The notes under the pieces were generated by a model, which saw nothing but the letters and a program-made list of their open reading frames with translations, was not told where the DNA came from and did not search any database. From contig QZLH01001137.1 of the NCBI GenBank assembly GCA_003833135.1, positions 1 to 10,669 on the forward strand: a stretch of DNA of 10,669 bases. The letters run 5' to 3'. Shown here piece after piece: positions 1 through 8,998 of the stretch. Made by a program: the position numbers and the translations under genes. Origin of the DNA: Oehlia diaphana (lineage: Eukaryota > Glomeromycota > Glomeromycetes > Glomerales > Glomeraceae). Numbering within the stretch: position 1 is the stretch's first letter; each line of letters begins with the position of its first letter.

Positions 1-51
1 AATATTTCATAATTTGGCACATATTCAGTACATTTTCAGTCACTAATTGTA

Positions 52-99
52 CGGAATTTGTACAGAATTCGTACAATATTATTTTCTGTACAAATTCCG
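52..99. repeat. 16-bp inverted repeat (hairpin) upstream of the first gene
   Basis: Bases 52-67 (CGGAATTTGTACAGAA) are the exact reverse complement of 84-99, with a 16-base spacer. The left arm also lies in three tandem near-copies of an 11-base unit, TGTACGGAATT, TGTACAGAATT and CGTACAATATT (48-80). The structure is directly visible. Its role is unknown: it could be a small foldback repeat, a binding-site cluster, or the end of an element that continues left of the window. Confidence 0.8.
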
Positions 100-147
100 G
101 ATTTTCAATTTTTTACTGGGCTAGGCCCTTTCTCAGAAAAAGTTATA

Positions 148-678
148 ATGTCAAGTAAAGTGCTTGACATAATGGTAGATTATTATAATATGACCTATCC
201 AGCAAATAACTTTCAAAAACCATTCAGAGAAGGACCTGAAGATTCAATTATTATTCACGTCAGAATGAATCAATTTGAAAGATGCAGAATTGGTTCTGAA
301 ATATTCGGCTTAAAAATATCATCTTGTCATGTAGTATTATATAAACCAGAAAAAGCTGGAGGAGTTGGAACACAATTGATGGATGCACAAGATTATAAAA
401 AATTTCTTTTAGATTACAAAAAATTGTTGGATAAAAAGAAAAATATAGTGATTTTAGTATCTTTAAAAAAGAAAAAGCAGAAGAGAAAGGTAATATTTAT
501 ATTCAATTTTGTATACAAATAATTATTTTTGATTTTATTTATTTAATAGGAGATTTCAGATTTTGAAGAATCAAATGATGAAGAGGTTAGTGTACGTAAA
601 AGGAAAAATGCAGTTCTAAAAGTAGATGACTTAATTATAACCTTCATTTTAAGCCAAAAATTAGCTAAAATTAAATAA
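148..678 (+). CDS. Two-exon gene of unknown function, possibly a truncated lineage-specific protein
   Basis: Exon 1 is 148-489 and exon 2 is 550-678, joined over a 60-bp intron with donor GTAATA and acceptor TTTAATAG. Both exons are in phase and give 156 residues ending in TAA at 676-678. I do not recognise a domain. The middle reads like folded protein (RMNQFERCRIGSEIFG). It is followed by a lysine-rich stretch at about residues 88-114 (KKKKQKRK) and then an acidic patch (DFEESNDEE) and a basic patch (RKRK) at the start of exon 2. No signal peptide or membrane segment is seen. The frame is open back to about base 58, but that stretch is the hairpin, so the ATG at 148 was chosen. A good acceptor (CCCTTTCTCAG, ending at 136) precedes it, so an upstream exon outside the window is possible. 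The last 15 or so residues are low complexity and the end may be a truncation, since a transposon lies about 100 bp downstream. From memory only, the protein may join parts of two Rhizophagus-type families near FGLKISS. Confidence 0.5.
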
Positions 679-699
679 AATTGCAACTACTAATTTACC

Positions 700-774
700 A
701 ATAAATTTATTTGGTTTAAGCCAAGTAGAGAACAATTAGAAATGAACCAATATATTGCTCAGGAGTGTGTTCCC
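700..774 (+). pseudogene. Possible broken coding exon, left half, next to the hAT-like element
   Basis: Bases 694-774 are open in one plus frame and read as ordinary protein (WFKPSREQLEMNQYIAQECV) right up to the edge of the transposable element at 775. A further open stretch on the other side of the element, 1109-1152 (PRAVAKLKAVLRKK), could be the other half, although the two are one base out of frame. No family is recognised, no splice sites were assigned, and chance openness over so few codons cannot be excluded. Confidence 0.3.
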
Positions 775-1099
775 TAGTGCTTTGATCTGGATGAAATCTG
801 TCATTCAGATGGAACACCAATTTAATCTGGATGAAAACTGTTACTAAATGTAAATCTGGATAAAAAAAATTATTTCAAAAAATCCAGTCCTACCATTAAA
901 TGCGCAACGTCAAGCACTATCAAACATGCCTTAAATTGTTAAATTCTGATCATCATTGGTTTCAAAAATATTTTAAGTTATCCAAAAACTTGCAATTTGA
1001 ATGGATCTGATGAAATCTGGTTCAAACCGTGGATTTCATCCAGATTTTTGATTTAATCTGGATTAATCCAGATCAATCCATATATGGATCAAAGCACTA
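775..1099. mobile_element. Non-autonomous hAT-like element (MITE), 325 bp
   Basis: The left end TAGTGCTTTGATC (775-787) is the exact reverse complement of the right end (1087-1099). The flanking 8-mers are GTGTTCCC (767-774) and GTGACCCC (1100-1107), 6 of 8 identical, as expected for an aged 8-bp target-site duplication. Ends starting TAGTG fit the general hAT pattern (C/T)A(A/G)NG, and 8-bp duplications are a hAT hallmark. Inside both ends are several subterminal copies of a CTGGATGAAA-like motif in both orientations (for example near 787, 826, 855, 1032 and 1060), which in hAT elements commonly bind transposase. There is no open reading frame, so it would have been moved by a transposase encoded elsewhere. 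Confidence 0.75.
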
Positions 1100-1107
1100 G
1101 TGACCCC

Positions 1108-1454
1108 TTCCCAAGAGCTGTAGCCAAACTTAAAGCTGTACTGAGGAAAAAATGAAAATTTATATTTTTCCGTCTTTGAGATGGCTGCCACTCTGGCATT
1201 ATGAAAATTTGATGTAGAATGGGAAACAAACTAGATATAAATTTTTACTAATGTATATACTTGTGAAAAGATACAAATATTTTTGTTTTTGTCTTTAGTT
1301 TCAAATCAGACAATACTTTCTGACATGACTGTATATACTAAAAAATAATTAATGATTTAAAAGAACTGAAGCACATTTTAGAATAATGATTAGGACACAT
1401 TCCGACACAAGTTTTTGTTGGTCCAGCACGTTAATACACTGGAATATTACTTAC
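1108..1454. other. AT-rich stretch without a convincing gene
   Basis: Apart from a short open plus-strand stretch at 1109-1152, possibly the right half of an exon split by the hAT-like element, I see no gene, RNA or repeat here. The rest is AT-rich with frequent stops on both strands. Confidence 0.5.
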
Positions 1455-1537
1455 CGCTTTCGATTTCCACTTGCGTCTCCAATATGGTTATTTTTCCATG
1501 AGTATCGAAAAAGTATTTATTAATTTTGCTTCTTTTC
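1455..1537 (-). pseudogene. Isolated exon-like segment, unknown protein
   Basis: On the minus strand, 83 bases sit between an acceptor (CTCGTTAG, ending at 1538) and a strong donor (GTAAGT, starting at 1454). Only one frame is open across it, giving about 27 residues (KRSKINKYFFDTHGKITILE and a few more). It lies downstream, in the minus sense, of the aldo/keto reductase exon 1 remnant. YFFDT resembles the CTFWDT of the reductase at nucleotide level, but the rest does not align. It may be a diverged piece of the third copy, an exon of another lost gene, or chance. Confidence 0.25.
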
Positions 1538-1611
1538 CTAACGAGACAAAGGGAATTTGGTAACTAATTATTAGTATCATATTACATAATTTCGTAACGA
1601 ATTTATGTTAC

Positions 1612-1776
1612 CTGTTTTATTATCTTCAGATGGCAGATGGGCCAAAAGTACTCCATCATTCCCTTTTAAACGAAAAGAAATTATATTAATTAGTAAACGA
1701 TATTAGTTAGCATAATATTCATACTTATTAATTCTAAACCGATTTTTTATGTCAATTTTGCCAAGTTCACGAAACA
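1612..1776 (-). pseudogene. Remnant of a third aldo/keto reductase copy (exon 1, perhaps exon 2)
   Basis: Read on the minus strand, 1776-1731 matches exon 1 of the intact gene at 8431-8360. CGTGAACTTGG is shared exactly, giving RELGK, and AATCGGTTTAGAAT matches AATCGGTTTAGGAT. Between these blocks several bases are missing and the reading is broken. Lower down, 1662-1612 is bounded by an acceptor (TTTAAAAG) and a donor (GTAACA). It reads GMMEYFW, reminiscent of the GMSxxYG that starts exon 2 in this family, though this match is weak. Nothing of exons 3-8 is recognisable between here and 1400. The exon 1 match is convincing and the exon 2 assignment tentative. Confidence 0.55.
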
Positions 1777-1789
1777 AAATTTTTTAATC

Positions 1790-2307
1790 TGAAATTTGTA
1801 GAAATATTTCTTTTTTTTTTTGAAAAATAGAAACTGTTTAAAATAATTAACTCTGACCGAAATTAGGATAACCATTTTTATCCGGTTTAAACCCTTAACT
1901 GGAAACAATTTTACTTTGATTTAATACCCTGTATGATTAATTACATATTTTGAAGTTTATACAAAAATGAGAGATGCCTTCATAATTTTTCATAGTATAT
2001 TTTCGCAACATCAGTTATAACATAAAGGTAATGTAAGAAAATCTTCACAATAATATTCTTGGATTTATTGTATTTTATTTAATTTATTAGATACAATAAA
2101 TTTATCGTTATTTGTTCATAATTTCAGTTTGATTGGCAAAGTAACAAACACGCCGATAAAATAAGTTATAATAATTGAGAATGACTTTTTTACAAACCCA
2201 ACATCTAATGCAAAATATATATATTTTTCTTATATAAGAAATATATTAATTCGTTGCAAATTAATAAAAAAGGGCAAATATATATACAAATAATTATGAT
2301 TTCCTAC
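1790..2307. other. AT-rich spacer, nothing recognised
   Basis: This stretch separates the third-copy remnant from the left reductase pseudogene. It contains homopolymer T and A runs. The region just downstream of the pseudogene, 2307 down to 2230, stays open as a read-through tail of exon 7, but it looks like intron or spacer sequence and ends at a stop near 2230. No terminal exon comparable to exon 8 of the intact gene was found. Confidence 0.5.
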
Positions 2308-3719
2308 CTTCATATAATCGTCATTATATCTATTACCAATAATTTCAATAGAATTAATAATTTTCCTAATTTTAGATAATTTATCAGAACTAAGATTAAC
2401 TTTTACTGCTTCAACATTTTCTTCCAAATGTTTAATTTTTCCTGTGCTAGCAATAACAACTATATTATCTCCCTGTAAAAAAGTAAATAATGTATTTATA
2501 TTTTTAAAAAAAAGTTGAGATATTAAAATGTAATAAACTTTGATATTTGCCTGAACTAGAACCCATGCTAAACAAAGCTGACCCGAAGTTACACCTTTCT
2601 TTTCCGCAAATCATTAAATTTATGTACAATTTCCAAATTTTTATTGGAATTTTCACCTTGAAAACGTGGAATCAATCTTCTAAACTCATAATCATCTGAT
2701 TCAAATCATCGATAGACTTATAATTTCCCTAAAAAAAAAAAAATGTACATATATTTATAAATCGCCACGTTTTCATAAATACAAGAACAATTTTAAAAAA
2801 TGATAAATACTGTTAAAAATCCGCGTCCAAGTGGACTATAAGCTACTATGGTGACACCTAATTCACGACAAGTTTCCATAATTCCATTTGTTTCAATATC
2901 AAGAGTCCAAGGATTATATTCAAACTTAAAAAAAGTAATTTTAATACAGATCGAAAAGGGTTATTAATATTAGTTACGTTGAATGTTAAAAAATAATGAT
3001 ATTATAAAAATTGATATATTTACTTGAACTGCAGCAATAGGATGAACTTTATAAGCACGTCGAAGAGTTTCTGCGGAACATTCAGAAAGACCAATATATT
3101 TAATTTTTTCCTTTTTTAACAAGTTCTGCTAGAGCACCAATAGTATCTTCAATGGGTCTACAAAAAATCACAAATTAATAGTTTTATTATTATTACAGTT
3201 CTTTGACAATAATACTAAAATAATTTTTTTACTTACGTATTAGGGATCTACACGATGTTGATAATAAAGATCGATATAATCCACTCCTAATCTTTTTAAA
3301 GAGTTTTCACAAGCTTGATGGACGTATTCTGGTGTACCTGATATACCTTTAAATTCACCATTTGGTTCTATGACAATGCCAAATTTTGAACAAAGAAACA
3401 CTTTCATTACGACGATCTTTAAGAACTTTTGAAAGGAGAATTTCATTGTCTCCATAAATATTATCCTTAATATTTTAAAAAAATTTAATATATCACTTTC
3501 GTTAATTTAAACTAAATTGTTAAAAAGTTTAAATAATTGCTCGATTCAATATTTTAATTTTTTCTCGTTCATCGATTGAGTTGTAAGTATATGTGCCCTA
3601 TAATATATAAGTTGTTATTAAAAGATATAATTAATGATGTCGATATCGCGATACCAATTGGTGAAACACCAAGCCTACTGCGGGAATTTTTCAGTTTTAT
3701 TAAGTTCACGAAGTAACAT
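2308..3719 (-). pseudogene. Aldo/keto reductase pseudogene, left tandem copy
   Basis: This is a decayed paralog of the gene at 6926-8431 with exons at matching places: 1 (about 3719-3670), 2 (3597-3535), 3 (3465-3237), 4 (3157-3024), 5 (2924-2811), 6 (2728-2551) and 7 (2472-2308). Exons 5 and 7 have exactly the lengths of the intact copy. Lesions seen by alignment are: an in-frame TAG at 3675-3677; loss of 36 bases at the end of exon 2 (junction 3534/3535), removing the segment with catalytic Asp and the intron 2 donor; one extra base near 3405; one near 3243-3245 that brings in a stop right after RVDP; one near 3103-3109; a missing base near 2702 and another near 2609; and an intron 6 donor changed from GT to GC (2550-2549). 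The cofactor motif IPG reads IAS (2454-2446). The other catalytic residues, Tyr, Lys and His, are still encoded. No product with reductase activity is expected. Similarity is highest in exons 3-5, so silencing is not ancient. Confidence 0.93.
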
Positions 3720-3986
3720 TTTTCAATAAAAAAAATAAATAATAATAAATAAATTCTTTTGAAGTAAAATCGAGAACTCCAAGCGCTTTTATTTAATTTT
3801 ACTGATACATAACCGCTAAAATTCTAAGTTTTAATTTGGCAAGAACATTCATGCAAAGTTGCAAACATAAATAAACCTGACGTTTATTTACGTATTTGCT
3901 GCGGATTGATGTAGAGTATACTGAAAGAATATTTTACTCAATAAGTGTAATTTATTAAATTTGAGAATCTAACCCAATCAAGTTAG
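3720..3986 (-). repeat. Duplicated 5' flank of the left reductase copy
   Basis: Blocks upstream of the pseudogene start recur upstream of the intact gene in the same order: GCGCTTTTATTTAATTTT at 3783-3800 (identical at 8500-8517), a 24-base block at 3887-3910 (22 of 24 match 8626-8649), and a block near 3956-3986 containing AACCCAA and AGTTAG (matches about 8883-8914). The spacing is 200 bp longer on the right. The duplicated unit therefore carried its promoter region. The TATA-like TATAAAAA next to the first block on the right is not preserved here. Confidence 0.8.
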
Positions 3987-6880
3987 TAATACTAAGGCAA
4001 TTGGTTACCCATTAAGTCTGATTATTCTGCAAATCAAATGTTACTACGTAAATGAGAAATTTTAGTTGCTACTGTATACCTTGCTTTATTTAGAATAATT
4101 ACTTTGAATAAATCTTTACTTTTCATTTATCATATAAATTAGTTGGAAAGAATTCCAGATATAAACATTAAACTAACAGGATTAGTTCAATTTCTTACAA
4201 TAAGTTTCCTAAAGTAAATAAGTTCTTTACTTTGCCACACTTTTTTATCACTCGGATTTGTACCGCAAGATTTAATTTACGTAGATCGTTTAATTCTTAA
4301 TTAAAAAAAATCAGTAATGTTAAAAATTCTGTTGATTTAAAATTTATCTAAAATAAAAATAAAAATCCAAATTTAACACATGCAAGAATTTAAATTATAA
4401 TATTTAGTTAACCGTAAATAATCTTTCTTTTAAAAAAGAAGAATAATTTTATCGTATCTTAACTTTAAAAGCACATGTATTTCACAGAAATTAAAACTAT
4501 AGCGAGAATAATTTTGAAATTAACTGCAAACAAAAATTACCAGGATTAAGTGAAGATATTTTAGGTTGTTGAGTTTTAACTTAACCATAATAAAATAAAC
4601 TCAAGAAAAATTTGTTCGTAGTTATTAAATCCAAAGTTGTATATGAACCTTAAAAAGTTTGATATTTGTTAGTGATTTAGTATACAGAAGTTTATGTATT
4701 TCTAACTTGCGCAAATATTTTATACTCGTTCGCTTAAAGGATCGTTTAGAGGAATTTGCTTGGGCCCATAGAGGAAAGACCAAAGCAATAATTAAGTTTT
4801 ATATTTATCCCATGGTTCCTAGTTAAAATTCGGGATTTTTTAAAAGATTTTTCCACTCGGAACAGCTTTTTTTTATTGGTTACAATGAATTCATCATTTT
4901 CTATTGATTAAACATCTTTAAAATGAAAATTTATATTATATTCACGGAATTATTAAATAAATATTTGAAAAATACATCATCTCTGATAGAAATTCTGATT
5001 GGAAAAGACTAAACTCTAAAGTTTTCGTTTTACTTTTTTGAATTAAATAATTTTAAAAGAACGTTTCCATATTTTCAAGATTAAATTACAACAAAATTTA
5101 AGAAATAATGCATAAGTTCATGAATTTATAAGTAAGAAATTAATCAGCATTTCTTAGAATTGAATAATAACAGGTATTAAGTAAAAGTCAATTAATATTA
5201 GTTCTTTTTTTTGGAAACATAATAATTAATGTTATTGCTATTCCTGAGGAAAGGTTGAAGATGCAGGACTGCAGGTAGTACAGTAATAATCATATTATTT
5301 TTTACATAATTCGTATTATCATCGAATAATTGGAATTATTATACTATAATAACATATAAAATTATAATAACTAGATCACACTTAAGTAATATTAGCGCTT
5401 TGAATCGGTCAATTGAATTAATATACAACTTTTGGTTCGTATATAAATGTTTTGAAATATAGAAAGAAATAGAACCAATGAAATTTTTTTTTCAAAAGTT
5501 CTTATTGCGGGTGGTTGATACATTGTAGCGCCGGACGATAATTGATCAATCAAAATGGCGTTATTTATCATATATAAAACTATATAATTATTTATATAAA
5601 TTTATACAAAATATTTCGAATAAAAAAAAATAATAAACTTGTTTTTAGTAAAATGACTAAGTTCAGAGTATAAAATACTTAAAGAGTCCATTGATTAGAA
5701 TAAAATAGTTTATTTTTAAAAAATTGGGATCGGCGTGGCTTGGAAATTTTGTCAAATAATTGGAGGACTAAACGATGTCGCCAATGTTACGAAAATTTTA
5801 AAAAAAAACTAGAAACAGATTTATCAACGTCACATAAACTAACGCGTAATTGTTTACAAACCTATTTAGGCATATTAGCGGAACTTGCAATTACGGTACT
5901 ATGAAAATGTTTTGCAAGAAAACAACCTATTTCTGCGGTTCAAAAATATAATTTTTATTGTATTGACATTTCCCTAAACTCTCGGAGAAATTGAAACAAA
6001 CGGAATTATGGAAAATTCGTCTTGAATTAGTTGTCACTATAAAAGTATACTAGCATCATATACTTTATATATAGACATACAATTGAAGAACAATTCCACG
6101 TTTTAAAATAAAATTCCTATTGAAAATTTAGTTCTTATGGACAAATCCATGAAGAAAGACGTAATCTTTGTTTATATAATTGTATTTTGTAATAGTTAGA
6201 TGAAAATCTTGGTGTTCATCTTGCTTTAGATATATTAAGAAATTAATTATTTGGCTTGTAAAATACGATTTTTTATTGAATATCCTCATTAATGATAATT
6301 ATTTACACAGCCCTATAGGACCATTATGTACATGTACCAATATTTAGCACATCATGCTTAATACAGTATAACTGATAATGATTGAATTTATTATGATTAC
6401 GATGATTACGTTTTATACACTAAATTTGTGAAACATATTATTTTATATTACATGGCGTAAAACTAATTAAGTTATATTAATTTGATATTAACTGTTAAAA
6501 TCTGAAATCTAATATTATTTAATATAAACCACATCATACCATTATTAAGCACGCCCGCGCAATAACATATTGGATTTCTTATTTAAAATTTAAAGAAATA
6601 ATAAATAATTAAATACAATGTACATAAGAAGCTTCAAGTTAAAATTTAAAAATATTTGGAATTTTGCGAATATGATCATTTGCATCAATTTCACAAATCA
6701 ATTGTATCATGGAAAAATTATAAAGTTTTAAAACCTAATAAATTAAAATCGTAATAAAAAATAAATGTAAAATATTTTTTTTATTTATACTAAATAGATA
6801 TAACAATTTATTACATGAAAGATATACATTTGTTATTTATTTAAAGGTGAACGTAAATATCACGACTTATTCAATGAAAA
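3987..6880. other. 2.9-kb AT-rich intergenic desert
   Basis: I see no gene, tRNA, rRNA or array in this stretch. Stops are dense in all frames, and I found none of the strongly conserved reductase exon strings here. Minor items are a GATTACG doublet near 6399-6411, a palindromic AATTGATCAATC near 5540, and small GC-richer islands near 4760 and 5730. It separates the two reductase copies and may hold old transposon debris too decayed to recognise by eye. Confidence 0.6.
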
Positions 6881-6886
6881 TTTATT
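6881..6886 (-). terminator. Candidate poly(A) signal of the intact reductase
   Basis: AATAAA on the minus strand, about 40 bases past the proposed stop codon in an AT-rich 3' region. A second AATAAA overlaps the stop codon itself (6930-6925). Fungal poly(A) signals are loosely defined, so this is only a candidate. Confidence 0.35.
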
Positions 6887-6925
6887 TAATATAGTCCACT
6901 TATAATTGGAATGAATTTTTTTTTT

Positions 6926-8431
6926 TTATTCATCCGAAAACTGTTTTTTTTAGACAAAAGTTGTTAATATTATAAAAAAATAGGGTTAATATATTACCTA
7001 GTTAATTATTATCTCCTTACCTTCGCAAGATTTTCATCATATCTATCACCAGCGATTTCAATAGAATCAATAATTTTTCTAATTTCTGATAATTCTTCAG
7101 GACTAAGGTGAATATTTCTTGCTTCAAAATTTTCTTCCAAATATTTCAATCTTTTTGTACCAGGAATAGCAACAAAGTTCTCACCCTATAAAATATAAAA
7201 GTATTACTATATATATATATATTATTTTAAAATATAAGTATATTTACCTGAGCGATAACCCAAGCTAAACATAGTTGACTTGTAGTTATTCCTTTCTTAC
7301 TCGCAAATTCATTGAATTTTTGTACAAGTTCCAAATTTTTATTGAAATTTTCACCTTGAAAACGTGGAACTGTTCTTCTAAAATCATTTGGTTCAAAATC
7401 ATCAATAGATTTAAATTTTCCCTAAAAATAATTTAAAATTTATTGAAGTTAAATATTTTTTCATATAAGATTTATAACCCATTTTAAATAAAGGGGATAA
7501 TTACTGTTAGAAAGCCGCGCCCTAGTGGACTATAAGCTACCATAGTGACACCTAATTCACGACAAGCTTCCAAAACTCCATTTTTTTCAATATCAAGAGT
7601 CCAAGGACTATATTCCATCTTAAAAAAAAAAAATTGATGTTTTATAATTTAAGGTAATATGTCGATAATTTAATAAATAATTACTTGAATTGCGGCAATA
7701 GGATGAACTTTATAAGCACGTCGAAGAGTTTCGGCGGAACATTCAGAAAGACCAATATATTTAACTTTTCCTTCTTTAACAAGTTCTGCTAAAGCGCCGA
7801 CAGTGTCTTCAATGGGTCTGTAAAAAAGTAAAGTTTAACAATTTTAGGTAAGATTAAAGAATTACTTTAACTTACGTATTAGGATCCACACGATGTTGAT
7901 AATAAAGATCGATATAATCTATTCCCAATCTTTTTAAAGAATTTTCACAAGCTTGACGAACATATTCAGGTTTACCTGATACCTTAATTTCGCCATTTTC
8001 TTGTAAGAATGCAAACTTTGTACAAAGAAATACTTTATTACGATGTTCTTTAAGAACTTTTGAAATAAGGGTTTCATTGCTTCCAAATCCATACATATCC
8101 TTTACATTTCAAAATAAAGCGATAATCCGTTTATTATTATTTAAATTAATATTAAAATCTTGAATTTATTAGAAGAGTTTAAATACAAACAGCAGTATCC
8201 CAAAAGGTACATCCTAATTCAATTGCTCGATTTAATATTTTAATATTTTCCTGTTCATCAGCTGCCCCGTAAAGACTACTCATGTTCTGCCAAAAAAAAA
8301 GAATATTATATTAGAATCACGTGATAAATAAGTAAACTATGAAAGTATGAGACACACACCATGCATCCTAAACCGATTGCAGGGATTTTCACCCCAGTTT
8401 TACCAAGTTCACGAAGAGAAGGCAAAGACAT
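6926..8431 (-). CDS. Aldo/keto reductase (YakC/AKR13-like), intact, 8 exons
   Basis: Predicted NADPH-dependent cytosolic oxidoreductase that reduces aldehydes or ketones; the substrate cannot be told from sequence. Exons: 8431-8360, 8286-8191, 8099-7876, 7817-7685, 7618-7505, 7421-7248, 7185-7021 and 6940-6926. All introns are GT-AG (58-91 bp), and the joined frame is 330 codons plus TAA, the normal size for a TIM-barrel aldo/keto reductase. It starts [20 protein letters not shown], typical of the family. The catalytic tetrad is visible as Asp54 (WDTA), Tyr59 (DMYG), Lys84 (CTKF) and His125 (YYQHR). [12 protein letters not shown] (about 202-213) and [13 protein letters not shown] (278-290) are the usual NADP-binding elements. 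Exon 2 starts NMSS where relatives commonly have GMS. The last exon is only 15 bases (FSDE and stop), chosen because AAG|GTAAGG is a strong donor and AAAAAAACAG a good acceptor; reading through instead would end KVRR. Upstream is a T-rich leader and a TATA-like box. The neighbour on the left is its dead paralog. Confidence 0.92.
7201..7230. repeat. Short (AT)n microsatellite in intron 6
   Basis: A run of about eight AT units lies inside intron 6 of the intact reductase. It is probably neutral and may vary in length between strains. Confidence 0.7.
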
Positions 8432-8916
8432 TTTTTTCAAAAAAAAAAAAAAAAATAAAATAAAAATAAATTTCTTTGAAGTAAAATCAATAAATTTAGG
8501 CGCTTTTATTTAATTTTTATAACAGATAACTGATAAAAACTTTTCCCATAACCAACTTTAATATGGAAATCCATTTATGCATCGGGTACCCAACTTTTTG
8601 AATAACTGTGCCGATTAAATTTAGTTTTACGTATTTGTTGCAGATTGATTTATTAAACTCTGAAATATTTTCCTCCCTAAGGTTAATTAATTTTTTGGTG
8701 CACAAAAATCGCCCATTTCCCAAAGAATCTTTTTATTTTATTTTGTAAATGAATGATTAATAATGATGACAAATAAATAAACTTTTTTAACTTTTTTTTT
8801 AGATTTAACCTTTTTTTGGTTCTATTTCACTAAATTTATTTTGATCTTCGAAGGTATATCTTGTTTACTATTATTAAATTGGATTAAATTTGTGAATCCA
8901 ACCCAAAAAAGTTAGA
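8432..8916 (-). repeat. Duplicated 5' flank of the intact reductase copy
   Basis: This is the partner of the flank at 3720-3986, with three conserved blocks at 8500-8517, 8626-8649 and about 8883-8914. Between the second and third blocks this copy has about 200 bp that the left copy lacks, so either an insertion here or a deletion there. The bases next to the start codon are a T-rich leader on the coding strand. Confidence 0.8.
8500..8521 (-). promoter_or_regulatory. Candidate core promoter of the intact reductase (TATA-like plus conserved block)
   Basis: On the minus strand TATAAAAA (8521-8514) runs into the block AAAATTAAATAAAAGCGC, which is identical upstream of the pseudogene (3783-3800). 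It lies 70-90 bases before the ATG, a plausible place for a fungal core promoter. In the dead copy the TATA part reads AGTAAAA. Function is inferred from position and conservation only. Confidence 0.4.
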
Positions 8917-8998
8917 GTTATAATTTATCTTTGTAATATGATAAACACGGGTAATCGTTGTTCCCATGAATATTATTTTGTAAATTTTTGGTTATTAC

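Noticed and set aside
58..147. Upstream extension of the first gene to base 58
   Set aside because: It would start at a non-ATG codon and translate the hairpin. The ATG at 148 is more plausible, although a spliced upstream exon ending outside the window cannot be excluded.
1621..1680. Plus-strand exon starting ATGGCAGATGGG after a TTATCTTCAG acceptor
   Set aside because: It is about as open as the minus-strand reading but only 20 codons long. The adjacent aldo/keto reductase exon 1 remnant favours the minus strand.
2230..2307. Extension of the left reductase copy past exon 7
   Set aside because: It follows a donor-like GTAGGA at the position of intron 7 in the live copy and has AT-rich, low-complexity translation, so it is treated as intron or spacer.
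5221..5285. Short GC-richer stretch with CTGCAGGTAG resembling an exon end
   Set aside because: It is open for only about a dozen codons with no acceptor or continuation.
8517..8723. 68-codon minus-strand open frame upstream of the intact reductase
   Set aside because: It lies in the promoter and duplicated flank, has no family resemblance, and is not preserved upstream of the left copy. It is most likely a chance opening.
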